From the NCBI RefSeq assembly GCF_000203815.1, contig NW_004457715.1, forward strand, positions 372,001 through 436,000: a stretch of DNA of 64,000 nucleotides. The letters run 5' to 3'. The first letter of the stretch is position 1; the number at the start of each line of letters is the position of its first letter. The stretch comes from Cavenderia fasciculata (lineage: Eukaryota; Evosea; Eumycetozoa; Acytosteliales; Cavenderiaceae). This document shows positions 50,349 to 61,750 of the stretch, one piece after another. Made by a program: the position numbers and the translations under genes. The notes below the pieces were generated by a model. The model ran no database searches. It was not told the DNA's origin and saw only the letters and a list, made by a program, of their open reading frames with translations.

Positions 50349-52771
50349 TTAGTCAAAATATTCTTTTCTTTTGTTTGGATTATTATATGAAGTAAAAGAT
50401 GATGATGATCCTACACCAGTATTGTTACTGCTACTACCACTGTTATTCTGATAGTGATCAGCAGCAGAGGCAGTGGTTGTACTACTATGGTGATGGTGAT
50501 GCATTGGATTAAAATGGCTATGACCACCACCACCACCACTGCTACTATGACTATTGTCAGATTCATTGTCATCGTGTAGTTGTTCAATGTCACTAGAGGA
50601 TGACGTTGACGATGTCAATGATTTAATGCTGCTGAGATAGTGCATGTTATTCGATGATCCACTACCGCTACCACTGTTGTTGTTGTTGTTATTACCATTG
50701 TACGATGAGGTGGTAGTAGTGGTGGTAGTAGTGGTGGTAGTTAGAGATGGTGGCGAGAATGGAGCACAAATAGAACCCAAAGATGGAGTGGAGATGTTTG
50801 GACTGGATGTGGCACCACTCGATGGATCATCGCTGTCACTTTTAGTTCTCTTCTTTCGGTGTTGTTGACTACCTTGAGAGCTAGCAGATGCTACTCCTTG
50901 TTGCGATATCGATGAACCGCTACTTTCTCCTGTTGGTGGCACATTGGACGACGAAGAGAATGGAAAAGAAGAGAGAGCAAAGGGTGGGAAAATATCACGG
51001 TTACCTCGTGTAGGTGAAGCATTGTTGGTTGGTAGAGGCAAGATACCTGGACTACCACTGGATCCAAATACAAAGGGACTGAGTGACGAAGATGATGATG
51101 GGACTGGATGCATCGAACTGGGAGATTGGGTCAAAGGAGGTGTATTTACATTCATTTTAAAGGGGAAGGGTTGAAGTGAAGTTTCGTGGAGTTTTAATGG
51201 CGATTGGTTGAAAAAGGATGATGATGTTGACGGCGTGGAGTTTGTGGCGAGTGGAGGAGTTGATCCTAAAATAGGGGTGATGGAACTGCTTCCTCCGCCA
51301 CTGTTGGGGCCAGTACTACCGCTGTGGTGACTATTATATTGGTGACTGGACGAGGCTGAGGATGAGTGATGACTAGTACTATCGTCTCGTGACGAATAGT
51401 TTGGCGAGGTGGTTGAATAAATCGATGAGGTTCGGTCGTATGGTTTGAGATTCTGTGGGTTTGTTGTTGATGATGAGGCGTTGGTTTGAATTGGGCTGTA
51501 CATGTTGGAATAATCACCATAGGATGATTGGTGTGTGTTGTTATTACTGTTATTATTATTACTGTTATTATTTGATGAGGGATATATTTGATGATGATGT
51601 TGTTGTTGGTGATGATGTGACATTTGATCTTGTTGTTGATAGGGGTACGATGATGAAAGGTTGTGGAAATTGGGTGTTTGTGGTGTTTGTTGACCTGGTG
51701 AGGGGTAGAAGTATTGGTTGGATGAATGTGGATCCTTGAATGAGTGGTCTCTTGGCGATGATGACAATTGTGGACTGTTAACACCGGGTGGTGGTGGAAG
51801 GGAAACATAGGAATCGGATTGGTTGCCTCTGGATGTATGGATATTATTATAAGAGGTATATGGACCATGAGGAGTATGATATCCATCATTGATATTGTTG
51901 CCAGATGTTGGGAAATATGGGTTTGTTGATTGGAATGGTTGTTGATGTTGTTGCATTGCTGAAGATGAAATGTATCCACCACCTGCACCACCAGAGTGAT
52001 GTCCAAACGGTTGAGTATAAATAACATTGCTATTTGAATTGCCAGTTGGTGATTGGTTGTTCATTTGATCATATGAACCCTCTAGGAATCTTAAATTTGG
52101 TCTAGGATTGGGGTTGTATTGATTCAGCTGCTGAGATGGTGGAGGTAGTGCAATCGGATGATTGGCAACTTGGTGTTGTTGATGATGATGATGATGATGT
52201 TGTTGTGGAATGTATGGATGATGGTTGATGACTGGAGTTGGGATGGTAGTGTATGCCTTTGGATTTCTATTGAAATCATCTGGGGTGGTATATGAGATAT
52301 TGTTTTCAGGATCGGGATACAACTTTTTTTGATCATTATCTTCCTTGTCTCTTAGAAAATGTCTAAGTAGAAGGTCTTTCTTTTCAGAACCACTTGAATC
52401 AGCCAGAGTAAACTCCCACAACTTGACTTCTTTTGTTTCATCTTGTAATGTCAAGGTTCTCTTGTATCCAATAATCAATTCCCCTTCCTTGATCTTTGTA
52501 TCTGAACCATTTTGTTTCCATGACAATCCTTGAGTATTTTTTCTGATTTTATTATTTTTTGGTGTATCTATTTTTCTTCTTACAAAGTGAAATTCTCCAT
52601 CTAAATTAAATAAATATAGGTAATGGATATATAATATTAATAACGATTCTTATCATAGTTAATTATAGTTTTTTTAAACTTACCTCCTCTTGAGTTATAA
52701 TGGGAAATAGATTCTTGTTCACCTTTTTCAGGGATAATTTCACCAGAGATGGTTACTTGTTGTCCTTGCAT
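50349..52771 (-). CDS. NAC-like domain protein with long disordered tail
   Basis: Two exons (52771-52684 and 52600-50349), phase 1, give 779 aa. I chose the ATG at 52771 because it follows TTAAAAAA, a typical dictyostelid start context. An in-frame ATG at 52825 would add 18 AT-rich codons. Residues 30-97 resemble the DNA-binding half of plant NAC domains: GEFHFVRR, WKQNGSDTKI (plant WKATGKDKPI), ELIIGYKRTLTL (plant VVGMKKTLVF) and KLWEFTLAD. The N-terminal NAC dimer subdomain (LPPGFRFHPTDEELV-type) is absent. The rest is Ser/Asn/Gln/His/Pro-rich and disordered, like a transcription factor activation region, with SKSLT/SSDIE-type acidic patches near the end. A transcriptional role is inference. 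Confidence 0.85.
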
Positions 52772-53383
52772 TTTTTTAATTATATAATTTATATAATTGT
52801 TGTTGTGAAGTCTGTGTGGATACATTGTTGTTGTTGTTGTTGTCGGTTTAGATCATCTACAAAGATGATAATGATAAATGAAAAAAATAAATAAATGGGA
52901 TGGAATTATTATTATTATTATTGATTGTCTACAAAGAATATAGGATTTCTTTGTGACCCTGGAACTTTAATTGTTGTTGTTGTTGTGGTTCCAATGATGA
53001 AAAAAAGGAAAAGGGGAGAAAATAGATTTGTCTTTTTATATTATTTGGATAAATATATAGGTTGATTGATTGATTGATTGGTGACTGATGTGGTGGTTGG
53101 TTGTTGATCTCTCTCTCTCTTTTTCTATTTTAATAAAAAATATCCGATAGTTTTTAAAAATCTGGATGATGGTACATAGAGTAGTGAGGTGATAGGTATG
53201 TAGATTAATAGATAGATGGATAGATAGAAAGATAAATAAATAAAATAGGTATGTGGGTAGGGAAATATGAAGATACAAAAAGAGTTAGTATTGTTACTGT
53301 AAATGATTGAATGATCCTATTATTAAACATTTAATTTTGAAAATAGAAGAGGAATGGGAGAATGAGAGGGGAGAATTAAAAAA

Positions 53384-53429
53384 GAGTTGGCCAGCTGGTT
53401 CAAGAAAAAAGCAACTAGCTGGCCAGCTC
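53384..53429. other. Strong 17-bp hairpin
   Basis: Arms at 53384-53400 (core TTGGCCAGCT) and 53413-53429 (core AGCTGGCCAGC), with 15 of 17 Watson-Crick pairs, one G-U-type wobble and one mismatch, and a 12-nt A-rich loop. It lies in the gene-poor gap. Confidence 0.7.
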
Positions 53430-53507
53430 AACTACCACAATGAGAGACAGCAATCAATCAACAACCAATCAATCAATTTGTTTGACAAGAGACACAAACC
53501 GTGGCCG

Positions 53508-53542
53508 AGTGTCTCATTGTGTAACAATGATGATGAGACACT
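53508..53542. other. Second hairpin, 13 bp with a bulge
   Basis: AGTGTCT pairs with AGACACT, and CATTGT pairs with ACAATG around a 3-nt loop. A 6-nt bulge (ATGATG) lies on the 3' side. It is about 80 bp from the first hairpin. Confidence 0.65.
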
Positions 53543-53723
53543 GATCGATAACAATGATGTCGGCCATAAGTGAATGCCTGCCTGTTTAGATTGTACTCTC
53601 TACTGTGTTCCTTTCCCCTTTGCTCTGCTTCGCTTAATAATAGAATGATTGCATCCAAAAATATAAATTCTCCACCCCTTGACCTCTCACAGATTTCCAT
53701 GAGATTAAACTGATTGGTGGTTA

Positions 53724-53740
53724 GGGGGGGGGGGGGGGGG
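53724..53740 (+). repeat. 17-nt poly-G run
   Basis: Followed by TGTGGGGG at 53741-53748. Very unusual in AT-rich dictyostelid DNA. Confidence 0.9.
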
Positions 53741-54570
53741 TGTGGGGGATGAGACACATTGAATAAATTATCCGATGAATACCCATGTTGGTTTGGGGGT
53801 GAGCCAATAATCACAAACAAACATATTTACATATCGTACTTTTTTGTTTTTAAATTTATATAACAAACATACAAACGAATGAAATAATAATAAAAAAAAT
53901 TGATGAAATGAAAAAAAATCGATCGGGAAAACTGTTTTTTTGTTTCGGTTATTGAGAAGAGGAAGAAGGGTAGGAGAGGGAATAAAAAGAAAGATAAAGT
54001 TTGTTTTTGATAAAAATATACTAAAGATGTATTTATAGTTATTTATATAAATAAATCTCCTTTGGTTGTTGAGGTTATATTTGTTGTTGAATAGAAGAAA
54101 CAGGTTGGTGTACCAATTGGATTGTTTGTTGAAATTAAAGAATGCTGGCTATCGATCGAACAAACAATAATAATAATAGCAAAGACAGGTGAGAGGGGGG
54201 ACAAGTGAGAGGGGGTGGTGCAAGGGAACTAGGTGTTTGGATAGAGGGAAAATAGATTGGAAGATGGTTGGGGAGTGAAGAGATAAAAATCTATCTACTC
54301 TATTTAATAGATGGGGACACTTTAAAAGCAATAAATTGATCGATGGGATGCATAATAATTGTAATCACCCCTACATCTATCAGCCTAGCCTATATATTTA
54401 GAAATGAAACACATTGTTTGTGTTGATACTGATGATGTGGGGATGGGATGGATCTCTCCTTTCTTTTGCATTGTATTAATAGTTATACTACAATGATTGC
54501 AGAGAGAGGAGGAGGAGGGCTTACAGTGTTTAAGGATTTCTCCCAATCACCTCCACATCCTATTTTTGTC

Positions 54571-54590
54571 GGGGTTGGGGGGGTGGAGGG
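54571..54590 (+). other. G-quadruplex-type motif
   Basis: Four runs of at least three G separated by 1-4 nt within 20 bases (GGGGTTGGGGGGGTGGAGGG). Confidence 0.7.
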
Positions 54591-56131
54591 TTGTTGAGGT
54601 TTGGATTGGTGGATGGTTTTTGAAGAGGGTTTGACAAAATTGGTGACTGGAGCTGGGTTGGTTTGCGTGTGATATAGAATATCGGGCTATCGATTATTAT
54701 GTTGGGGTTGAGGGTTTGGTTGAGGTTTACCTTGTATGTGTTGGCGTGTTAAAATACTATATCTCTCTCTCTTTCTCTAGGGTATTGTGCAATGATATAT
54801 TTATCTTATACTTGTTCTATTGATAACTCTCTAGAATACTTTATATCTTATATCTGTGTTGTGTGTGTGTGTGTGTTTGTTTAAAGTGTATAAGAGATGA
54901 AAATGAAAGGATATAACAACCACCACTTGACCTATTTTCCACAACTCACGATACGTTAATGTATGCTATTATTTGCATTTGTTGTTTCACAGTAGAGACT
55001 ACTAGCTAGCTAGTACTGCCGATGTTTTTTTTGAAAGAGTAGTTATTACAAGAGACACGCACCGTTCTCACTCTCTCAAAGAAAAAAAAGAGTAAAGACA
55101 TTGACATTGCCAACCAGTACTGTCTGCTTCTGTTGCTGTTGGTTAGAGTATGGATGCAACCCCCCGTAACACCACACCCTCCCCTCCAGGGGTTGATCGT
55201 GTCGCGGGGTATCCCGTTTATTTGGTTCTAAAAAGCATGGGCTCTCTTTTCAAAAACACTATTGTTGTTTCCTATGAGAGAATGCGCAATCGATAGACAA
55301 AAAAGATTGGGAGATCTGATGCATCTGAAAATTGTACTCTAAAAATGGAACCCTATCTAATTTCGAAAAATCATATGATTGGCCAACACCCTGTTTCGCA
55401 TTGTTGCCTGTCGATTTTGATACGAAAAAACTTAATGAAAACAAAAAAAAACAATTCAACTTTTTGAAAACCGCAATTGGGTGTCGACTGAAAACAAGGA
55501 CCAAAACCAACCCCCCCCGATCGTGACATGCCAACACCACATTAAACGGTCTGGCTAGACGACGAGTTAATTATCGAATATTTTGTATTTTCCTCCTCCT
55601 CCTCAACATATGGCAGCTTCAATGTCAATGATCTCATTTTAGGTCTATTTAGGAAGTGCGGTTATCTTTGGGTTTTCACAACAATGCTCTTCGAGTATTC
55701 TTTCATGGATAATATTATTATTGTATCGAAACCCTCAAAGAATTCTATAATATATTAATAAATAATTGCTCACGAGTTTGTTTTTCTTTCGACCATCTCC
55801 TCCTCCTTTTTTTTTTGAGGGTGACCATCCTTTTTTGATCTCTTTCTAAATTTATGTAGAGAAACAAAAAGTTTCGTATAGATAGATATCTATTTCATAA
55901 TATCCAATTCTTTCGAAATTGATTGAAAATGTGTTGTTATTATTGGTTCATAATCTCCCCAATGTTCTTGAGGGTTTGTCATCCATAGAATTTCCTAAAA
56001 AGGAAAGTTCTTTTTTCAAAGTTGAGGGCGCAACCCTTCATTCAGAATAGATTTTTGTTGTTTAATCACTTTGAACACCCAATGTTGTTGTTATTGGTAC
56101 TTTCTTTATCATTATGGGCGATGAATGTTGA

Positions 56132-57374
56132 ATGAACACATTATCTACAACTACTTTAGGTTCTAATAACATCAACAACAACAGTAAATATTATGATGTC
56201 ATATCAGAGTTTATAGAGGTTGCATGTCATTGTATATTATATGTTAGAGGTGTATATGATTCATGTAGGTTTGATATATATATGTATATATTATAGATTC
56301 TTCTTCTTCTTCTTCTTCCTTTCTAATATCTTTTGTATTCTATTTGACCTATATATAGGTCTATTTCAAAGATCATTAAAGTATGGAATTGCTGTTCCAA
56401 TGAGCAGAAGTATACAACTTCAAAACTATATTGCTGCAACTATAGATAGTCTAAAGATTCACCTGTTCAATGGATCTATTGATAAGATTTCTATAGCAAT
56501 ACTTGATAGTTTTGGTGCTCCCATAGAAAGATTCATGTTTGATTTTGATCAACAACAACAACAACATACCAACAACAACAATAATAACAAACAAAACACA
56601 AAGAATGATAACTTGATATCTAAAATCAAGGATGGAGGTATTATTATACTTGATGATAGTCAATCTCAACAACAACAATTACAAAAGGATAAAGATAAAG
56701 AATTTAATAACTATCTAAATATCTTTAAAGAATCAAATATTAATTTAAAGAACCAACAAACAACTAATAATCAAAATAATCAAAATAATCAAAATAATAA
56801 TAACCAAGTAGTTGATTATGAATTATTAGAGAGATCATTTCAATCCTATTTATTAAAATTATTGTCATCAGAATCATACCTACCATTCAATAGAAAAGAT
56901 AGAATGGATTGTACATTTACAGTTTATGCATTCACCAAGAAAAGAATTAATAGTATAAACAATAATAATAATAATTCACTTCAAATAGACCCTTTGAATG
57001 CTCCTGGTGGTGGAGAAGCTGGTGATTTAAATACAAATAACAAGAAAACTACAACCAATAATAATAGGCCAATGACATGGGTAGGTGTCAATGATGAAGA
57101 ATATCAATTTCAACAACAACAACAACAACAACCAAAAGGCAAAGTGTCTGCAATACCATTAAAGTCGATATTTAGTGGCATATCTTCCAATCAACCAAGA
57201 TATACTTTATCGACATCGATAGAATATATAGAATCACAAGGCGAGATGATGGACAACAACAACAACAATAAGGAAAATGTAAAGGATGGTTTACAATTTG
57301 ATCATGATGACAATAATAATAATAATTTGATAGATGTGCCAATGGTTGAGCATTATTCATCAGAGGAAGAATAA
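56132..57374 (+). CDS. rev7: REV7/MAD2L2 HORMA-domain protein
   Basis: Adaptor of DNA polymerase zeta and of end protection in other eukaryotes. Two exons (56132-56264 and 56359-57374), phase 1, give 382 aa. The ATG at 56132 opens the frame leading into DVISEFIEVACHCILYVRGVY (human: LCEFLEVAVHLILYVREVY). Exon 2 continues LFQRSLKYGIAVPMSR (IFQKRKKYNVPVQMSC), IDKISIAILDSFGAPIERFMF ([21 protein letters not shown]), then LLERSFQSYLLKL and CTFTVYAFTK (CTFTVLVHTR). The end word AIPLKSIFSG matches RLIPLKTM. Human REV7 has about 211 aa; the surplus is Gln/Asn-rich insertions (about residues 135-240 and 290-310) and an acidic tail. It is convergent with the acyltransferase gene. Confidence 0.93.
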
Positions 57375-57417
57375 GAGGATGAAGAATTTGTCAATAGCAC
57401 CCAATAAACAAACTCAA

Positions 57418-57481
57418 CCAATTCAATTCAATCCAATTAAATTCAATTCAATTAAATTCAATTAAATTCAATTAAATTCTA
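57418..57481. repeat. AATTAAATTC-type minisatellite
   Basis: Tandem 10-nt and 5-nt AATTC-based units in the gap between the convergent ends of REV7 and the acyltransferase. Confidence 0.8.
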
Positions 57482-57595
57482 GATTTGAAACTTGGAATTC
57501 CATTTAAATGATTTATTCCAATCGATTTGTTGTAGTTATAATACAAATGAACAAAAGCTATTGTTGTTTAGGAACACTCGACTTGAATCAAGTGA

Positions 57596-58975
57596 TTATT
57601 GTTGTTTCTTTGAGGATGTAGAATATACTGCACCTGGTCTATTGAGACCACGCATTTCACGAAGTTTGTTTGAGCTTGCACTAACTGCATAGAATATCAT
57701 CGATACCAATGCATACCATCTAAGGGTGCTCGATGTAAAAAGATTATAAATTGTAAACAAAATACCAATCGACCATACTAATCCTGCCAAATAAATACTA
57801 TGATCTATAGATTAAAAAGGACGATTAGTAGTTTTAATTTCTCTTTTCTTTTTTGTTTTTGTTTTTTCTTTTACACCTACCTTCTTGATTGGCGATTGAA
57901 TTAAAAGGATATTTTCCATTATCCTTTTGGTATTGTAAAAGTTTATCCTTTTCTTGATAGATTTTGAATAACCATGGTTGTAATTTATCCTCTGTCTTTG
58001 GTACTTGAGAGATTGGAATACGACCAACATTAATATTTACTATATTTGGATTCTTGGAGAGAAGAAGTGAAGGAATAGTTGGTTTACCACAATCATATGA
58101 CATTGTAACATCATAAACTGCATCAAATGTATCTCTATATACATCCAAACATGCCTGAACACCCTTTGTTCTTGGCAATAATACATTATTAAACTTTGGG
58201 AAACCATTCTTTTCTGCGTACTATTATTATTATTGTTGTTGTTGTTGTGAATCATCAAATTAGGGTTAGGTCATGGTATATATATAATATGATAGGTTAT
58301 GGTATGTATACATACAGCCCAACTCTTTTCCAATTTTGTTTTATCTATATCGGTACCCTCTGGGAAGATTGTTACCCATGGTTTAGTTTGGTAAACATCT
58401 CTCATTTTAGTGAGTTTATAACGTAGGTGTGCTTCATCATACTCCCAGTCACGTGTCAAATAAATATACTCTATATTATCGCATCCCCATCCAACCAATG
58501 GAACAAATCTTATTTCCTTTTTTAAAAAAAACAATGATAGGTAAATAAAAGAGATCGAGAGATCGATCTGTAATCCATTGATACATACATTCTTTAAGAT
58601 AAATTTAATTTTACTTAGAGCCTTTTGTTTGATTGCAAGAAACCAAAGGAAGAGCCAATCCACCTCGGATGGATGATTGACCATGATCAATGCACACTCT
58701 CCTTGTGGTAATTCCTTTTCACCTGTTATGTTTACATTGATTTGATTGACCACTTGAAAGATGAATAACATGAATCTGTACCACTGTGAAGCAATGATAG
58801 TATTCAATGTAAATGCCAAAGATGGATTGAATATCTGTAATATCTCTATAGGTAACATAATCATCAATATCGTTGCTATTGACATTACAAATAAAGCTAT
58901 AGTAACAAATGCATTTTTATATATAGGTCTAGGTTTTTGTTGCTGTTGTTGTTGCTGTTGCTGTTTTACATCCAT
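57596..58975 (-). CDS. 1-acylglycerophosphate acyltransferase (AGPAT/LCLAT-like)
   Basis: Four exons (58975-58589, 58516-58316, 58220-57881, 57804-57596) give 378 aa. It transfers acyl groups to lysophospholipids at the ER. Motif I is NHPSEVDW (His-x4-Asp), motif II lies around FVPLVGWGCDNIEYIYL, and motif III is IFPEGTD, followed by LLPRTKGV. N-terminal hydrophobic segments (AFVTIALFVMSIATILMIML) and a C-terminal one (LAGLVWSIGILFTIYNLF) would anchor it. A Gln run precedes the first helix. The layout and GTD (not GTR) fit the AGPAT4/5-LCLAT1 branch. The exact substrate is uncertain. Confidence 0.93.
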
Positions 58976-59470
58976 TTCTATGTTTTCTTCTTATCTTATT
59001 TCTTCTTAACAATGACACAACAAACAATAAAGATCGAGAGAGTGAACCAACTCAACTCGGTACCCAACGCATTTTTCTCATTGAACGTCGCAAAGTTCGG
59101 TTTATGAGCTTGAAAAAACAGATATTTAATTCATGGGTTGCAAAGATGTTTGTTGTTGTGTCGGTCGATGGTTAAGATATAAATCGATTAATCTGTATGT
59201 GTTTGTGTGTGTGTGTGTGTAATCACAAATTAAATTTGTTTGATATCATATTTAATATTGTGTATGGGTAAAACTATCTTCTTCGATTTTAAATATACAA
59301 CAAAATTTTTCTCTGTCTGGATAAAAAAATTTCAAAAAAAAGGAGGGAAAATCATTCAAGATGCGTAAAGAAGTTGTATGATGAAAACAAGGTACTAGTA
59401 GTAGTAGAACTTGACAACACACAACTTAAGAGGAGGAATAGGAGAGAGAATAGAGAAAGAAGAATACAAA
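58976..59470. other. Divergent promoter region
   Basis: Between the acyltransferase (-) and CAF-1 p60 (+). (GT)n at 59202-59220, and a less AT-rich patch at 59040-59110 without a recognisable element. Confidence 0.4.
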
Positions 59471-60043
59471 ATGAAATATGAAACAGTGATGATATTGTGG
59501 CATAACAAGGATCCAATCTATTCAATCGATTTTGATCCTTGTTCAAATAGATTATGTACTACTGGTTCTGATAATGATATTAAAGTATGTCGGTGTTATT
59601 TCACTGAATAACATATCTATCTATCTTTAGAGATTTTGTTAAACTAATACATTCTCTCTCTCTCTTTCTCAATCTCTCAATCTCTCTCTCTCAGATATGG
59701 AGTTTTGAAAAGAACAAACAAACAGGTAAAATAGTATTTGATTACTTGTCAAGTCTATCAAAGCATACAAAACCTGTAAATGTTGCTAGATTCTCACCTG
59801 GTGGTAATCTATTGGCTAGTGGTGCAGATGATGGAGCAATAGTCATTTGGAGATTGAATACAACTATTCCTCTTGCAAAGGATTCATTCATGAAAGAACA
59901 ATGGTCAATCGTCAGTATATTACGTGTCAATACCGATGCATATGATCTGTCATGGTCATCTAATGGTTTATATCTAACATCTGCCAGCACCGATAATAGT
60001 GTTCAAATTTGGAGTCCTTTGGCTAGTAGGTATTGATAATTTG

Positions 60044-60075
<32 letters not shown>

Positions 60076-60366
60076 AAGTACTAGTTGCTTTATTCACACA
60101 TCAAATCAATCAACCAATATTTATTTAGAGATTTGTAATCAAACCATCATAGAACACACTCATTATGTTCAAGGAGTATGTTGGGATCCGTTGGGTGAAT
60201 ATTTGGTGACAGAGTCATCGGATGGATCTTGTCGATTGTACAACTTTAACAAACCACCACCAACTGGAAAACAACATAGTAGTAAAAAGAAACAACAACA
60301 AAAGGTTTCACTTGCAAATGTATTGACTAGAAGATCATTCAATATAAATAATCAAAATAGTCTATC

Positions 60367-60444
<78 letters not shown>

Positions 60445-61529
60445 TGGAATGGTGATTGATTCGAAAAAAGAAAAGGAAAATGATACAAAAGATGAACAAC
60501 TTGAAGAAAAAGAAAAAGAAGTAAAAGTACAAAAGGATCATGCAATGTTTTATGATGAAAGAGTTACAACGTAAGTAGTATAGTATAGTATAGTTAGATA
60601 GATAGACAACAGTAGTAATAACAACAGGCGACTGATTTATGTTATTATGTTTTTCTAGATTTTTTAGAAGACCAGATTGGTCACCCGATGGATCACTATT
60701 TGTAACACCAACAGGTAAATTTAAATCAAATGCCACTGAAAAGTATACAAGTACATCCTATGTTTTTGCAAGAGGACTCCTCAACAAACCAATCTTTCAT
60801 TTACCATCCAACAAACCAACCATTGTTGTTAAATTCAATCCACATATTTATAGTCTCAAATCAACCGCCACCACGACGATGACTACACCAGACACCAACA
60901 ACAGTAGTAGTACTACTCAACCAAGTCTATTAACACTACCCTATAGAATGATCTTTTCTATTTGTACAACCGATACTATTGTCATTTACGACACACAATC
61001 AACCAAACCACTATATATAGTGTCTGAACTACATTATGCACCCATCACTGATATGTGTTGGTCACCAGATGGATCTATATTAATGGTAGCCTCTGAAGAT
61101 GGATTTTGTAGTTATCTATTGTTTAACAACGATGAATTGGGTTCAATCGTAGCAGAGGATGATCCAATTTATCCACCATCCATGAAACAATTCCAATTAT
61201 TTAAACAAGAGGCTATCATAAATACAAAGGTCGAACAACAACAACAACAACAACAAACTGGTGAATTATTAACAAAGAGAAAGGTAGTTGCACAGGATAA
61301 TCAAGTTGAAGAAGAAGAAGAAAATGCAACAACAAAACCACAACAACAACAAGAAGGAGAAGAAGAAGAAATGCAACAAAAGAAACAAAAAACATTTGAA
61401 CCAACCCCAAACAGTACTTCTACCACTACAACTACAACTACTACGACATCTAGCAACGAAGCATCAACCAATCAACCAAAACCAAAGAGAAGAATTCAAC
61501 CAAATATAGTCATCACACCAACACAATAA
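59471..61529 (+). CDS. chaf1b: CAF-1 p60 subunit (CHAF1B), WD40 histone chaperone component
   Basis: Deposits H3-H4 on replicated DNA with the other CAF-1 subunits. Four exons (59471-59584, 59695-60025, 60129-60570, 60659-61529) give 585 aa. Exon 2 must end at 60025 (donor GTAGGT): the GTATTG donor four bases later would create a stop. Start MKYETVMILWHNKDPIYSI matches CAF-1 p60/Cac2 (ILWH). WD repeats follow: SGADDGAIVIWRL, SSNGLYLTSASTDNSVQIW, WDPLGEYLVTESSDGSCRLY, RRPDWSPDGSLFVTPTG, CWSPDGSILMVASEDGFCS. About 25 Asn and an acidic Lys/Glu stretch are inserted between blades. The C-terminal tail is Gln/Glu/Thr-rich, with a basic KRR end that may be nuclear targeting. Confidence 0.93.
60367..60441 (+). 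repeat. (AAT)n coding for poly-Asn in CAF-1 p60
   Basis: About 25 uninterrupted AAT codons in the third exon, in frame. Confidence 0.95.
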
Positions 61530-61750
61530 TGTGTGAGGAGGACTATTTCAAGAAAGAAAGTTCTAAAACTATTAAAAAATAAGGATATTATTATAATAAA
61601 TAAATTATCTGTTTTTTGTCAAGATCTTTTAAGCATTATTAGAAATATTCTAATGAATTCATTTATTTTTTTAGATTCCAAGACTTGCAAGCAGCAATAA
61701 AGGTACAAACTAAACAATAGTTTGTTTGAAGACAAAATTAAACAACAACG

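Larger units (their letters stand above)
52772..56131. other. 3.4-kb gene-poor region with hairpins and G-runs
   Basis: Between the divergent NAC-like (-) and REV7 (+) genes, this is the longest gap in the window. It contains two hairpins (53384-53429 and 53508-53542), a 17-G run (53724-53740), a G-quadruplex-type motif (54571-54590), other G-rich patches (54186-54220, 54640-54735), a 16-nt palindrome (55000-55015) and several C-runs near 55160-55190 and 55511-55518. Open frames here (for example 55332-55526) are short and have no splice or homology support. Confidence 0.55.

Noticed and set aside
51266-52027. 253-aa minus-strand frame rich in His, Ile and Thr
   Set aside because: A frame-shifted reading of the CAT/CAA/AAC repeats in the NAC-like gene tail; no sensible protein pattern.
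53697-53760. Coding potential across the poly-G run (Pro-rich minus-strand frame)
   Set aside because: Poly-Pro arises from the homopolymer; no ATG context, splice sites or homology.
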